Shown one piece after another: positions 25,996 through 35,472 of a stretch of 64,000 nt of DNA (positions are counted from its first letter, which is position 1; each line of letters starts with the position of its first letter). The notes beneath the pieces are model-generated. The model searched no databases. It was not told the DNA's origin and worked only from the letters and a program-made list of their open reading frames with translations. Both the position numbers and the translations under genes were made by a program. The DNA lies in NCBI RefSeq assembly GCF_007096885.1, contig NZ_VJNO01000001.1, forward strand, positions 124,001-188,000, given 5' to 3'. The stretch comes from Streptomyces sp. 130. Lineage in GTDB: Bacteria; Actinomycetota; Actinomycetes; Streptomycetales; Streptomycetaceae.

Positions 25996-26032
25996 GAACG
26001 GCGGGTCATCCCAATCGGATGGCCCGCCGTTC
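25996..26032 (+). terminator. Terminator after the second tRNA-Ala
   Basis: A 16-bp stem (25996-26011 with 26017-26032, one wobble) and a 5-nt loop follow 11 nt after the tRNA. Confidence 0.8.
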
Positions 26033-26099
26033 TGTGTGCGGAGGCCGGTCAGCGGCCATGGCCCGGAGGGGGAGCGGCCCGGTGCGGTACCCTGGCGCC

Positions 26100-26138
26100 A
26101 TGCGTGCCGTAGCCCTTCTGCTTAGCGAGCCGCGCTGA
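26100..26138 (+). CDS. Leucine-rich leader peptide of leuS
   Basis: A 12-codon ORF encodes MRAVALLLSEPR: three consecutive Leu codons CTT-CTG-CTT (26115-26123), two of them rare in this genome, then TGA at 26136. TACCCT at 26088-26093 ends 6 nt before the ATG, so the leader transcript is probably leaderless and translated at once. It overlaps the left arm of the downstream 11-bp stem. The organisation is that of an amino-acid attenuator leader. Confidence 0.7.
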   Translation: MRAVALLLSEPR

Positions 26139-26208
26139 TCAGTCCCGACCGGTGAGAACGCCTGGTCGGAATCAGCGCGGCGTCCCCTCCTGTGCGAGGG
26201 GATTTTTC
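26129..26208 (+). promoter_or_regulatory. Candidate leucine attenuator upstream of leuS
   Basis: An 11-bp stem (26129-26139 with 26171-26181) encloses an inner hairpin (26145-26150 with 26164-26169). It is followed after 2 nt by a terminator, CCCCTC (26184-26189) with GAGGGG (26196-26201) and ATTTTT at 26202-26207. The left arm starts inside the leader peptide ORF, so the ribosome position can affect folding. leuS starts 68 nt further on. No strong antiterminator pairing was found; 26180-26185 with 26217-26222 is a weak candidate. Confidence 0.65.
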
Positions 26209-26275
26209 GTTTCCAAGGACGTGTGTCCGTAGACGTGGATGCCGGCAGATGACGATCGATGGAGCTTTGAGGATC

Positions 26276-29143
26276 ATGAGCGAGACGAATACCGCAGCGG
26301 ACGCCGCTGCGCCGCACCGCTACACGGCAGCGATGGCCGCCGACATCGAGGCACGCTGGCAGGACTTCTGGGACGCCGAGGGCACGTACGAGGCACCCAA
26401 CCCGTCTGGTGACCTGGCAGATGACCCGGAGCTGGCCGCCAGGCCCAAGAAGTTCATCATGGACATGTTCCCGTACCCGTCGGGTGCGGGACTGCACGTC
26501 GGCCACCCGCTGGGCTACATCGCCACCGACGTCGTCGCCCGCCACCAGCGGATGACCGGGCACAACGTCCTGCACACCCTGGGCTTCGACGCCTTCGGCC
26601 TGCCCGCCGAGCAGTACGCCGTGCAGACCGGCACGCACCCGCGGGTCTCCACCGAGGCCAACATCGAGAACATGAAGGCACAGCTGCGCCGGCTGGGCCT
26701 GGGCCACGACAAGCGCCGCTCGTTCGCCACGATCGAGTCCGAGTACTACAAGTGGACCCAGTGGATCTTCCTGCAGATCTTCAACTCCTGGTACGACACC
26801 GAGGCGGCCCGCGCCCGGCCCATCGCCGAGCTGGTCGCCCAGTTCGAGAGCGGCGAGCGCGCCACCCCCGACGGCCGTGACTGGTCCGCGCTGAGCGCCG
26901 CCGAGCGCGCCGACGTCCTGGGCGAGTACCGGCTGGCCTACGCGTCCGACGCGCCGGTCAACTGGGCACCCGGCCTGGGCACCGTCCTGGCCAACGAGGA
27001 GGTCACCGCCGACGGCCGCTCCGAGCGCGGGAACTTCCCCGTTTTCAAGGCGAAGCTGCGCCAGTGGAACATGCGCATCACCGCCTACGCCGACCGGCTG
27101 CTGAACGACCTGGACGGGCTGGACTGGCCCGAGGCGATCAAGCTGCAGCAGCGCAACTGGATCGGCCGCTCCGAGGGCGCGCGGGTCGACTTCCCGGTCG
27201 ACGGCGCGGGCAGCGTCACCGTCTTCACGACCCGCCAGGACACCCTGTTCGGCGCCACCTACATGGTCCTGGCGCCGGAGCACGAGCTGGTCGAGCGGAT
27301 CATCCCCGCCGCCTGGCCCGAGGGCACCCACCCGGTCTGGACGGGCGGCCACGCCTCCCCGGCCGAGGCGGTCACCGCGTACCGCAAGCAGGCCGCCGCC
27401 AAGTCGGACGTCGAGCGGCAGGCCGAGGCCAAGGACAAGACCGGTGTCTTCACCGGTGCGTACGCCACCAACCCCGTCAGCGGCGAGCAGATCCCCGTCT
27501 TCATCGCCGACTACGTCCTGATGGGCTACGGCACCGGCGCGATCATGGCCGTACCGGCGCACGACGCGCGCGACTTCGCGTTCGCGCGCGCCTTCGAGCT
27601 GCCGATGCGCTGCGTGGTCGAGCCGTCGGACGACCGCGGCACCGACGCCTCGACGTGGGAGGAGGCCTTCGCCTCGTACGACGCGAAGCTGGTCAACTCC
27701 GCCAACGACGCGATCTCGCTGAACGGTCTGGGCGTCGCCGACGCCAAGGCCCGCATCACCGAGTGGCTGAAGGAGCACGGCGTCGGCGAGGGCACCGTCA
27801 ACTTCCGGCTGCGCGACTGGCTGTTCAGCCGCCAGCGCTACTGGGGCGAGCCCTTCCCGATCGTGTACGACGAGGAGGGCATCGCCCACCCGCTGCCCGA
27901 GTCGATGCTGCCGCTGGAGCTGCCCGAGGTCGACGACTACTCGCCGCGCACCTTCGACCCGGACGACGCCGACACCCAGCCCGAGACCCCGCTGTCGCGC
28001 AACGCCGACTGGGTCAACGTCACGCTGGACCTGGGCGACGGGCCGAAGAAGTACCGCCGCGAGACCAACACCATGCCCAACTGGGCCGGCTCCTGCTGGT
28101 ACCAGCTGCGCTACCTGGACCCGAACAACTCCGAGAAGCTGGTCGACCCGGCGGTCGAGGAGTACTGGATGGGCCCGCGCGAGGGGCAGCCGACCGGAGG
28201 CGTCGACCTGTACGTGGGCGGTGCCGAGCACGCCGTGCTGCACCTGCTGTACGCGCGCTTCTGGTCCAAGGTGCTGCACGACCTGGGCCACGTCTCCTCC
28301 GCCGAGCCGTACCACAAGCTGTACAACCAGGGCATGATCCAGGCGTTCGTCTACCGGGACAGCCGCGGCATCGCGGTTCCGGCGGCCGAGGTCGAGGAGC
28401 GCGACGGGGCGTTCTACTACCAGGGCGAGAAGGTCTCCCGTGTCCTGGGCAAGATGGGCAAGTCCCTGAAGAACGCCGTCACGCCGGACGAGATCTGCGA
28501 GGAGTACGGCGCGGACACGCTGCGCCTGTACGAGATGGCCATGGGCCCCCTGGACGTGTCGCGGCCGTGGGACACGCGTGCGGTCGTCGGCCAGTACCGG
28601 CTGCTGCAGCGGCTGTGGCGCAACATCGTCGACGAGGAGACCGGCGAGGTCACCGTGGTCGACTCCGAGCCCGGCGAGGACACGCTGCGCGCGCTGCACA
28701 AGGCCATCGACGGGGTCGGCGGCGACATGGCCGGCCTGCGCTTCAACACGGCGATCGCCAAGGTCACCGAGCTGAACAACCACCTGACCAAGGCGGGCGG
28801 CCCGCTGCCCCGCCCGGTCGCCGAGGCCCTGGTGCTGCTGGTGGCGCCGCTGGCCCCGCACATCGCCGAGGAGCTGTGGCACCGGCTGGGCCACACGGAG
28901 TCGGTCGTGCACCAGGCCTTCCCGGTGGCCGACCCGGCCTACGTGGTGGACGAGACCGTGACCTGCGTGGTGCAGGTGAAGGGCAAGGTCAAGGCGCGTC
29001 TGGAGATCTCCCCGTCGATCACCGACGCGGAGCTGGAGGCCCTGGCCCTGGCCGACCCGGCCGTCGTCGCCGCGCTGGACGGCGCGGACATCCGCAAGGT
29101 CATCGTCCGCGCGCCGAAGCTGGTGAACGTCGTTCCCGCCTAG
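26276..29143 (+). CDS. leuS: Leucyl-tRNA synthetase
   Basis: 955 aa, ATG 26276 with GAGG 4-7 nt upstream; an in-frame ATG at 26249 is an alternative. Class I synthetase motifs: HIGH as HVGHPLGY (His74) and KMSKS as KMGKS (726-730). The CP1 editing domain (about 260-460) carries [19 protein letters not shown] and the [15 protein letters not shown] threonine-rich/aspartate editing region. The C-terminal anticodon-binding part ends [19 protein letters not shown]...[12 protein letters not shown]. It charges tRNA-Leu. It is probably controlled by the leader peptide/terminator upstream. Confidence 0.98.
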   Translation: MSETNTAADAAAPHRYTAAMAADIEARWQDFWDAEGTYEAPNPSGDLADDPELAARPKKFIMDMFPYPSGAGLHVGHPLGYIATDVVARHQRMTGHNVLHTLGFDAFGLPAEQYAVQTGTHPRVSTEANIENMKAQLRRLGLGHDKRRSFATIESEYYKWTQWIFLQIFNSWYDTEAARARPIAELVAQFESGERATPDGRDWSALSAAERADVLGEYRLAYASDAPVNWAPGLGTVLANEEVTADGRSERGNFPVFKAKLRQWNMRITAYADRLLNDLDGLDWPEAIKLQQRNWIGRSEGARVDFPVDGAGSVTVFTTRQDTLFGATYMVLAPEHELVERIIPAAWPEGTHPVWTGGHASPAEAVTAYRKQAAAKSDVERQAEAKDKTGVFTGAYATNPVSGEQIPVFIADYVLMGYGTGAIMAVPAHDARDFAFARAFELPMRCVVEPSDDRGTDASTWEEAFASYDAKLVNSANDAISLNGLGVADAKARITEWLKEHGVGEGTVNFRLRDWLFSRQRYWGEPFPIVYDEEGIAHPLPESMLPLELPEVDDYSPRTFDPDDADTQPETPLSRNADWVNVTLDLGDGPKKYRRETNTMPNWAGSCWYQLRYLDPNNSEKLVDPAVEEYWMGPREGQPTGGVDLYVGGAEHAVLHLLYARFWSKVLHDLGHVSSAEPYHKLYNQGMIQAFVYRDSRGIAVPAAEVEERDGAFYYQGEKVSRVLGKMGKSLKNAVTPDEICEEYGADTLRLYEMAMGPLDVSRPWDTRAVVGQYRLLQRLWRNIVDEETGEVTVVDSEPGEDTLRALHKAIDGVGGDMAGLRFNTAIAKVTELNNHLTKAGGPLPRPVAEALVLLVAPLAPHIAEELWHRLGHTESVVHQAFPVADPAYVVDETVTCVVQVKGKVKARLEISPSITDAELEALALADPAVVAALDGADIRKVIVRAPKLVNVVPA

Positions 29144-29171
29144 TCGCGAAGGCGGGTGGGGGCTTTCCCCT

Positions 29172-29214
29172 ACGGGCAGGTTGGGGGTTCCGCCGGAACC
29201 CCCAACCTGCCCGT
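29172..29214 (+). terminator. Terminator after leuS
   Basis: A perfect 20-bp stem (29172-29191 with 29195-29214) with a GCC loop, 28 nt after the stop codon. Confidence 0.9.
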
Positions 29215-29280
29215 TCCGTTTACGGTGGAGAGAACCGGTGTAGCTGTACCGAAGGCCGTCACACGATCCGAGGGGCGCTC

Positions 29281-30012
29281 ATGGAAGCCGTGATCCTGAT
29301 TCTGGGGCTGCTCGTCGTCGCCTTCATGGCCCTGGGCGTCTACGCGACGGTCAAGGTGGTCGGGGCGGCCAGGCGTGGCGTGGACCGCACGATCACACAG
29401 GCGCGCCGCACCGTCGAGGACACCACCCTGAGGGCCAAGAGCTACGGGCAGCTGGGCGTCGGCGGTGAGCTGGCGCAGCTGCGCCTCTCGCTGCGCACGT
29501 CGATGCGCGCCACCCAGGAGGCCCTGCGGGCGGGCGTGGCCGAGGACGCGTCGCTGTCGGAGTCCTTGGGACTGTTCGACCGGCTCAGCGCACACGGACA
29601 CGAGCTGGACGCGGAGCTGAAGGCGCTGGAGCGCGAGCCCGACAAGGCGACGGTCACTTCGCGGCTTCCGGGCCTCAAGGAGCGCACCGCGCAGATCACC
29701 CGGTCAGCCGACTCGCTGCGCTGGGCGGCCCGGGACCGGGCCCGCAAGTTCGCCGACGACGAGCTGTCGGCGCTGAACGCGCAGATCGACGTGGAGGCGG
29801 GGGCGCTGCGGCACTGGACGACGGCGGAAGGGACGCCGGGCCCGTCGCCGGAGTGGGGCGGCGAGGCGGACGCGGACGGGGGCCTCCGGAAGGCGCCCGA
29901 TGTGCCGGACGGGGACCTCCGGAAGGCGCCCGAGGCCATCACCGCCCGGGATGCCCGGCGGAGCACCGCCTACCCGTGGGAGAAGACGGCCCGCCCCGAG
30001 ACCACCCTCTGA
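29281..30012 (+). CDS. Membrane-anchored coiled-coil protein, function unknown
   Basis: 243 aa. ATG 29281 follows GAGGGG. Residues 3-25 (AVILILGLLVVAFMALGVYATVK) form one N-terminal helix anchor. The remainder is mostly heptad-like helix (about 35-190) with LAQLRLSLRTSMRATQEALRAG and ERTAQITRSADSLRWAARDRARKF. The tail contains an internal repeat GLRKAPDVPDGDLRKAPEA. TACGGT just upstream of the start is a -10 candidate. No family was recognised. It could be a cytoplasmic scaffold. Confidence 0.75.
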   Translation: MEAVILILGLLVVAFMALGVYATVKVVGAARRGVDRTITQARRTVEDTTLRAKSYGQLGVGGELAQLRLSLRTSMRATQEALRAGVAEDASLSESLGLFDRLSAHGHELDAELKALEREPDKATVTSRLPGLKERTAQITRSADSLRWAARDRARKFADDELSALNAQIDVEAGALRHWTTAEGTPGPSPEWGGEADADGGLRKAPDVPDGDLRKAPEAITARDARRSTAYPWEKTARPETTL

Positions 30013-30110
30013 GGACGGCCGCCCGTCGGCCGGCCGGGACGCTCCGGGGAACGTCGCGACCACCGCTGACCGAGGGTGGCAGGATGCGATGCGAAGCGAC
30101 CGTGGCTGAT

Positions 30111-30148
30111 CAGTCGCGCGGGGTCGGACTGCCTGCCCCGCGCGACTG
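30111..30148 (+). promoter_or_regulatory. Perfect palindrome over the degV promoter
   Basis: CAGTCGCGCGGGG (30111-30123) pairs with CCCCGCGCGACTG (30136-30148), a 13-bp stem with a 12-nt loop. It ends 4 nt before TAACCT (30153-30158), the -10 box of the near-leaderless degV gene, and so covers the -35 region. Either an operator or the terminator of the preceding gene. Confidence 0.5.
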
Positions 30149-30165
30149 CGGGTAACCTCCGGGGC

Positions 30166-31011
30166 ATGTCCCGCCATGTCGCGATCGTCACCGATTCCAC
30201 GGCCTACCTGCCGCCCGACGCGATGCGGCGGCACGGCATCACGGCGGTGCCGCTGACCGTGGTGCTGGGCGATCAGGCCCTGGAGGAGGGCACCGAGATC
30301 TCGGCCCGCTCGCTGGCTATGGCCCTCCAGAAACGCCGTTCCGTGACGACGTCCCGGCCCAGCCCCGAAGTCTTCGCCACCACCTACCGGGCCGTCGCGG
30401 AGGCCGGTGCGAGCGGCATCGTCTCGCTCCACCTGTCGGCGGAGTTCTCCGGTACGTACGACGCGGCGGTGCTCGCGGCGAAGGACGCCCCGGTGCCGGT
30501 GCGCGTGGTCGACACGGGCATGGTCGCGATGGCCCTCGGCTTCTGCGCCCTGTCCGCCGCCGAGACGGCCGAAGCGGGCGGCGGCCTGGACGATGCGGTG
30601 GCGGCTGCCGAGAAGCGCGCGTCGGGCACCTCCGCCTACTTCTACGTCGACACCCTGGACTACCTGCGCCGGGGCGGCCGGATCGGCGCCGCGCAGGCCC
30701 TGCTCGGCTCGGCTCTCGCCGTCAAGCCCCTGCTCCAGCTCGACGGCGGCCGGATCGAGCTGCTGGAGAAGGTACGGACGGCCTCGAAGGCCATCGCCCG
30801 GCTGGAGGAGATCGTCGCCGAGCGCGCGGGCAGCGGGCCCGTCGACATCGCGGTGCACCACCTCGCGGCGTCCGAGCGGGCGGATCGGCTGGCGGAGCGG
30901 CTGCGGGATCGCGTGCCCGGCCTCGCGGACCTGCACGTCAGCGAGGTCGGGGCGGTGATCGGCGCGCACACCGGGCCGGGGCTGCTGGGCGCGGTGATCT
31001 CACCGCGCTGA
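30166..31011 (+). CDS. DegV family fatty-acid-binding protein
   Basis: 281 aa, ATG 30166 only 7 nt after a TAACCT -10 box. Typical DegV/FakB features: HVAIVTDSTAYLPPDAM, TTSRPSPEVF, SLHLSAEFSGTYDAA, VDTLDYLRRGGRIG, and IGAHTGPGLLGAVI. FakB proteins present fatty acids to the FakA kinase for phospholipid synthesis; no fakA lies nearby. The stop codon falls in an exact 14-bp tandem duplication (30997-31024) that repeats the last four codons and stop, so loss of the first stop would hardly alter the protein. Confidence 0.93.
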   Translation: MSRHVAIVTDSTAYLPPDAMRRHGITAVPLTVVLGDQALEEGTEISARSLAMALQKRRSVTTSRPSPEVFATTYRAVAEAGASGIVSLHLSAEFSGTYDAAVLAAKDAPVPVRVVDTGMVAMALGFCALSAAETAEAGGGLDDAVAAAEKRASGTSAYFYVDTLDYLRRGGRIGAAQALLGSALAVKPLLQLDGGRIELLEKVRTASKAIARLEEIVAERAGSGPVDIAVHHLAASERADRLAERLRDRVPGLADLHVSEVGAVIGAHTGPGLLGAVISPR

Positions 31012-31070
31012 TCTCACCGCGCTGAGGCGCACCCCGCCCAGCGGAAGCATCACTCTCCGGAGTGGCCGAG

Positions 31071-31097
31071 TTATCCACAATGGGCCCGTTGTCCACG
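31071..31097 (+). promoter_or_regulatory. Two DnaA-box-like 9-mers upstream of comEA
   Basis: TTATCCACA (31071-31079, perfect) and TTGTCCACG (31089-31097, one mismatch to the Streptomyces-preferred TTGTCCACA) lie in the same orientation with starts 18 bp apart. They are in the 138-bp spacer before the comEA-comEC genes. Confidence 0.45.
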
Positions 31098-31149
31098 GAA
31101 ATCGCCGGTGCTCAGCGGGATGTGACCGGAGTGCTTAGCGTCCTGGGTC

Positions 31150-32169
31150 ATGGCTTCCCGATCACATCGTGCAACCAGCGGACCCGGCGGACCGGGCGCA
31201 GGCCCCGGCCGCGCCCCGGATTCCGACGGGCGGCTGCGACGAGCGGCGCGCCCGGGACCAGGCCGCCGACGCCGGACCACGGCCCGCGCGGAGGCGGTCG
31301 CGGCGGCGCGCAGCAGGGCCGACGCGCTGCTGGCGGACGGGTCCGGGGGCCGCGTCGCGCGGTGGGGGGCGGACGTGCCCGTCGCCGCGGTGCCGGCCGC
31401 GGCGCCCCGTGCGGCGGGTGGCGAGGGGGAGGCGCCCCCGGGTGCGGCGGACGCGGCGCCCGTGGGGCGGTGGACGGCGGCCGTGTTCGCGGTGCGGGAG
31501 CGGCTGCCGATGTGGGTGCAGCTCAGATGCGGCCTGGAGCCGAGGACCCTCGCCGCGCTCGCCGTGGTCCTGGTCGCGGCCGCCGTGCTCGCGGGGACGC
31601 ACTTCTGGTCCGCCCGGCCCGCGGACGTGCGGGCACCGGACACGGTCGGTGAGGCGGCGCACGCGCCGGCGCCGGACGCGGCTCCGGAGGACGGCGGCCG
31701 GCCCGAGCCGTCCCCCGGAGCCGCGCCCACCGCGGGAGCCGGCGGGCAGATCGTGGTGGACGTCAGCGGCAAGGTGCGGGACCCGGGATTGCGCCGGCTG
31801 CCCGCCGGATCGCGGGTGGACGACGCGCTGACAGCGGCCGGCGGGGCCCGGCCCGGGACGGACCTGGCGGGGCTCAACCGGGCCCGGGTGCTCATGGACG
31901 GCGAGCAGATCGTGGTGGGCGCCCCGCCGGTGCCGGCGCCCGCCCCGGGCGGCCTTGCCGGTGACGGGGCGGGGGCCGGGCCGGTGAGCCTGAGCACCGC
32001 GACGGCGGAACAGCTGGAGGGGCTGCCGGGCGTCGGGCCCGTCCTCGCCCAGCACATCGTGGACTACCGCACGCAGCACGGCGGCTTCCGCTCGGTCGAC
32101 GAACTCCGCGAGGTCAACGGGATCGGCGACCGCCGGTTCGCGGATCTGCGGCCCCGGGTGCGGCCGTGA
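31150..32169 (+). CDS. comEA: ComEA-like DNA-binding protein
   Basis: 339 aa. A long Arg/Ala-rich, probably disordered N-terminus (1-125) precedes one transmembrane helix (about 136-154, TLAALAVVLVAAAVLAGTHFW). A SLBB domain follows (about 195-260, VVDVSGKVRDPGLRRLPAGSRVDDAL) and a C-terminal helix-hairpin-helix pair (VSLSTATAEQLEGLPGVGPVLAQHIVDYR). ComEA binds incoming DNA outside the membrane in competent bacteria. The usual competence pili genes are not here. GTGA overlap couples it to comEC. Confidence 0.9.
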   Translation: MASRSHRATSGPGGPGAGPGRAPDSDGRLRRAARPGPGRRRRTTARAEAVAAARSRADALLADGSGGRVARWGADVPVAAVPAAAPRAAGGEGEAPPGAADAAPVGRWTAAVFAVRERLPMWVQLRCGLEPRTLAALAVVLVAAAVLAGTHFWSARPADVRAPDTVGEAAHAPAPDAAPEDGGRPEPSPGAAPTAGAGGQIVVDVSGKVRDPGLRRLPAGSRVDDALTAAGGARPGTDLAGLNRARVLMDGEQIVVGAPPVPAPAPGGLAGDGAGAGPVSLSTATAEQLEGLPGVGPVLAQHIVDYRTQHGGFRSVDELREVNGIGDRRFADLRPRVRP

Positions 32170-34826
32170 GCGCGGGGGACGCCCCCGGGGCGCCGGGCCT
32201 GCGCGCCGAGCCGGGGGGCCACGCGGAGCCGGACATCCACGCGGCGTCGGGCAGGCGGCTGGGGCTCTCCGACCCCCGGCAGGAGGGCCCGGCCGACCTC
32301 CGGCTGCTCGCCCCGGCAGCGGCGGCCTGGGCAGGTGCCGGGCTCGCGGTGAGCGCTCCCGGGCACTGGGCGGCGATGGGGGTCGTGCTCTGCCTGGGGA
32401 CGGCGATGGTGCTCCTCGCGGTGGGCCTGCGCCGGTCCCGTACGGCGGGCGAGGGCGGCGGGGCCGGGGCGGCGGGCGTGGGCGGGGAAGCCGGTGACGC
32501 CGGGGCGGGGAGCGCGGCCGACGCCGTCCCCGTGCCCGGAGCCGCCCGCGCGCGGGGGCGGCTGCGGACGACGGCCGTCGCGGCGGTGCTGCTCTGCGCG
32601 GCGGCCGGGGCGGCGTCCGCCGGTCTGCACGGCGCCGACGCGCGCCGCGGCCCCGTGCCCGGGCTGGCCCGGCAGTTCGCGCGCGTCCAGGCGGAGATCA
32701 CCCTCACCTCCGACGCCCGGCGCACGTTCCCCCGGGTGCGCGGCGACCACAGCACGCCCGCCTCCCTGCTCCTCGACGCGGAGGTCACCCGGCTGACGCG
32801 GCCCGACGGCACGTCCGTCCGGCTGCGGACCCCGGTCCTGGTCATCGTCCCGCCGGGCGGCGCGGCGGCGGCATGGCAGCGGCTGCTGCCCTCCACCGGC
32901 CTGCGGATCGACGGGCGGCTGGCGCCACCCATGCACAAGGGCGAACGGGTCGCTGCCGTGCTGCGGCCCGACGGCAAGGCACCGCCCAGGGTGACCGGGC
33001 CGCCCAGCCTCCTCCAGCGCACGGCGGGCAGACTGCGCGCCGGGCTGCGCGAAGCCACTGACGGACTGGGCCCCGACGCACGGGCCCTGCTGCCCGGACT
33101 GGTCGTCGGGGACACCTCACGGGTCACCCCCGAGCTGCACGACGCGTTCCGGGCGACCGACCTCACACACGTGCTGGCCGTTTCCGGATCGAACCTGGCG
33201 ATTCTGCTCGTGCTGCTCATCGGGCCGCCCGGCCGGGCGCTGCGGGCCGAACGCGGCGGACTGGCGCCCAGGCTGGGGATCTCCCTGCGGATGACCGCGC
33301 TGCTCGGCGGCGGGCTCACGCTCGCCTTCGTCCTGGTCTGCCGGCCCGAACCTAGTGTGCTGAGGGCCGCCGCGTGCGGGCTGATCACGCTCCTCGCGAT
33401 CGGCACCGGGCGACGCCGGACGCTGATCCCCGCGCTGTGCGCCGCCGTGCTGCTCCTGGTGCTGTACGACCCGTGGCTGGCGCGCAGTTACGGCTTCGTG
33501 CTGTCGGTGCTGGCCACCGGCGCACTGCTGACCCTCGCCCCGCGCTGGAGCGAGGCGCTGCGCCGGCGCCGGGTGCCGCCCCGGCTGGCGGAGGCGCTGG
33601 CCGCCGCGGTCGCAGCGCAGGCGGTGTGCTCGCCCGTGGTCGTGCTGCTCGCCTCCCGGGTGAGTCTGGTGGCGGTTCCGTGCAATCTGCTGGCGGAGTT
33701 CGCCGTGGCGCCGGCCACGGTCCTCGGGTTCGCCACGCTGGCCCTGGCACCGGTGGCGATGCCGGCGGCCGGGCTGCTCGCCCGGGTCGCGGGGTGGCCG
33801 GCCGGGTGGATCGCCTCGGTGGCCAGGACCGGAGCGGCGTTCCCCGGGGCGGAGACCGACTGGCCCGACGGCCTGTCCGGGGCCGCGCTGCTGGCCGCCG
33901 TGACCCTGGCCCTGGTGCCGGCCGCGCGCTGGGCCGGGCGCCGCCCCTGGGTCTGCTCGGCCGCCGTGCTGCTGCTGGTCCTCGCGGTCCTCCGGCCGGC
34001 GCCGCTGACCCGGGTGCTGACCGGGTGGCCGCCGCCCGGCTGGGCGTTCGCCATGTGCGACGTCGGACAGGGGGACGCCCTGGTGCTCGCGGCGGGGCGG
34101 GGCTCCGGCGTGGTCGTGGACGCGGGCCCCGATCCCCGGCTCGTCGACCGGTGCCTGAGCGAACTGGGCGTGACCCGGGTCCCGTTGCTCCTGCTCACCC
34201 ACTTCCACGCCGACCATGTGCGGGGCCTGTCCGGGGTGCTGCGCGGCAGGGCGGTGGGGGCGATCGAGACGACGAGCCTGGACGAGCCGCCGGAGCAGGC
34301 CGCGTTCGTCCGGAGAACGGCGGCGGGGGCCGGTGTGCCCGTCCTGCGGGCCGCGCCCGGAGAGCGGCGGCGGATCGGCGAGCTGGACTGGCAGGTGCTG
34401 TGGCCACCGGGTGCGGCGGGCTCCGCCCCGGCCGCCGGGCCCGCCCCGTACGACGTTCCGCTGGACCCGAACGATGCCAGCGTCACCCTGTTCGTCCGGT
34501 CCGGCGGGCTCACCCTGCTGCTGCCGGGCGACCTGGAACCGCCCGCCCAGCAGGCGTTGCTGCTGAGCCGTCCGGAGCTGCCCCGGGTGGACGTGCTGAA
34601 GGTCGCCCACCACGGCTCCGCGCACCAGGACAGCGCCCTGCTGCGGGCCGTCCGGCCCAGGTTCGCGCTGGTGAGCGTGGGCCGGGACAACCCGTACGGG
34701 CACCCGGCGCCCCGGACGGTCGACGCGCTCGCGGAGCAGGGGGCGGTGGTGCTCCGCACCGACAGGGACGGGGCGATCGCGGTGACCGGTGCGGGGAGCG
34801 GGCTGCGGGCGGTGGGGCGGTCATGA
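32166..34826 (+). CDS. comEC: ComEC/Rec2-family DNA channel protein
   Basis: 886 aa. Hydrophobic N-terminal helices, then the competence domain (about 300-560, LTHVLAVSGSNLAILLVLL, ATGALLTLAPRW) with several membrane segments, and a C-terminal metallo-beta-lactamase domain (about 620-880) with LLLTHFHADHVRGL, LFVRSGGLTLLLPGDLE and LKVAHHGSAHQDS. It would move single-stranded DNA into the cell after degrading one strand. Translationally coupled to comEA. Natural competence is not established in Streptomyces; another DNA or nucleotide role is possible. Confidence 0.93.
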   Translation: MSAGDAPGAPGLRAEPGGHAEPDIHAASGRRLGLSDPRQEGPADLRLLAPAAAAWAGAGLAVSAPGHWAAMGVVLCLGTAMVLLAVGLRRSRTAGEGGGAGAAGVGGEAGDAGAGSAADAVPVPGAARARGRLRTTAVAAVLLCAAAGAASAGLHGADARRGPVPGLARQFARVQAEITLTSDARRTFPRVRGDHSTPASLLLDAEVTRLTRPDGTSVRLRTPVLVIVPPGGAAAAWQRLLPSTGLRIDGRLAPPMHKGERVAAVLRPDGKAPPRVTGPPSLLQRTAGRLRAGLREATDGLGPDARALLPGLVVGDTSRVTPELHDAFRATDLTHVLAVSGSNLAILLVLLIGPPGRALRAERGGLAPRLGISLRMTALLGGGLTLAFVLVCRPEPSVLRAAACGLITLLAIGTGRRRTLIPALCAAVLLLVLYDPWLARSYGFVLSVLATGALLTLAPRWSEALRRRRVPPRLAEALAAAVAAQAVCSPVVVLLASRVSLVAVPCNLLAEFAVAPATVLGFATLALAPVAMPAAGLLARVAGWPAGWIASVARTGAAFPGAETDWPDGLSGAALLAAVTLALVPAARWAGRRPWVCSAAVLLLVLAVLRPAPLTRVLTGWPPPGWAFAMCDVGQGDALVLAAGRGSGVVVDAGPDPRLVDRCLSELGVTRVPLLLLTHFHADHVRGLSGVLRGRAVGAIETTSLDEPPEQAAFVRRTAAGAGVPVLRAAPGERRRIGELDWQVLWPPGAAGSAPAAGPAPYDVPLDPNDASVTLFVRSGGLTLLLPGDLEPPAQQALLLSRPELPRVDVLKVAHHGSAHQDSALLRAVRPRFALVSVGRDNPYGHPAPRTVDALAEQGAVVLRTDRDGAIAVTGAGSGLRAVGRS

Positions 34827-34915
34827 CGGGGTACGGGGCGAGGCGGCGCGCGGTGCTCCACGCGCCGGTCCGGCCGGATGCGCCGGGCACCACGACAGCC
34901 TCCGGGGCGCCGGCC

Positions 34916-35371
34916 TCAGACCAGCCAGCGCCCGTCCGTCATCAGCTCGCGGCCGGGCTGCTCGTTGGACTCCCGCCAGGCCCGGACCGCGTACGGGGTG
35001 AAGCGGAGGTACACCCAGGCGGGGCGCCCCCGCAGGTCCCAGGAGAACTTCGCGGCGAACGCATCGCCGGACTCCTGCGGAAGATCCGCGCCCTCCACCA
35101 CCTCGGCCGACGCCTCGATCATGACCACGTCGCGGGTGTGGCCCAGGGCGATGTGGGCCCTCCCGGCCGGCGTCAGGTTGACCGCCGTCGGGTTGGTGCG
35201 CCGGGTCGCCATCAGCAAGGTCTCCCCGTCCCACAGGAACCACAGCGGCACCAGGGCCGGCGTCCCGTCGGCGGAGGCCGTGGACACCCAGGCGTCCGTG
35301 TCCTTCTCCAGGCGGTCGAGTACGTCCTGCTTGCGCTGTTCACGGCTGCGCGCCGGTTCCGGGAGGGGCAT
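34916..35371 (-). CDS. Pyridoxamine 5'-phosphate oxidase-like split-barrel flavin protein
   Basis: 151 aa from ATG 35371, which sits 7 nt after TAGCGT on the minus strand; a GTG at 35392 would give 158 aa. Typical PNPOx-like pattern: DAWVSTASADGTPALVPLWFLWDGETLLMATR, NLTPAGRAHIALGHTRDVVMIEASAEVV. It probably binds FMN or F420 and reduces or protects against a small molecule; the exact substrate cannot be read. Transcribed away from the N-acetyltransferase gene, about 100 bp apart. Confidence 0.85.
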   Translation of the reverse strand: MPLPEPARSREQRKQDVLDRLEKDTDAWVSTASADGTPALVPLWFLWDGETLLMATRRTNPTAVNLTPAGRAHIALGHTRDVVMIEASAEVVEGADLPQESGDAFAAKFSWDLRGRPAWVYLRFTPYAVRAWRESNEQPGRELMTDGRWLV

Positions 35372-35472
35372 GCGGCGCACGCTAACCGGCACGCCGTGGG
35401 CGTAACACCGTCGCCGGACCTAGGACCAGTGGCGCATGGCGCGCGGCCGGGGCTGCGGCACAGACTGGCCCC

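Noticed and set aside
30995..31006. BldD-like GGTGATCTCACC half-site pair at the degV stop
   Set aside because: Lies in a tandem duplication at the gene end with imperfect spacing; chance is likely.
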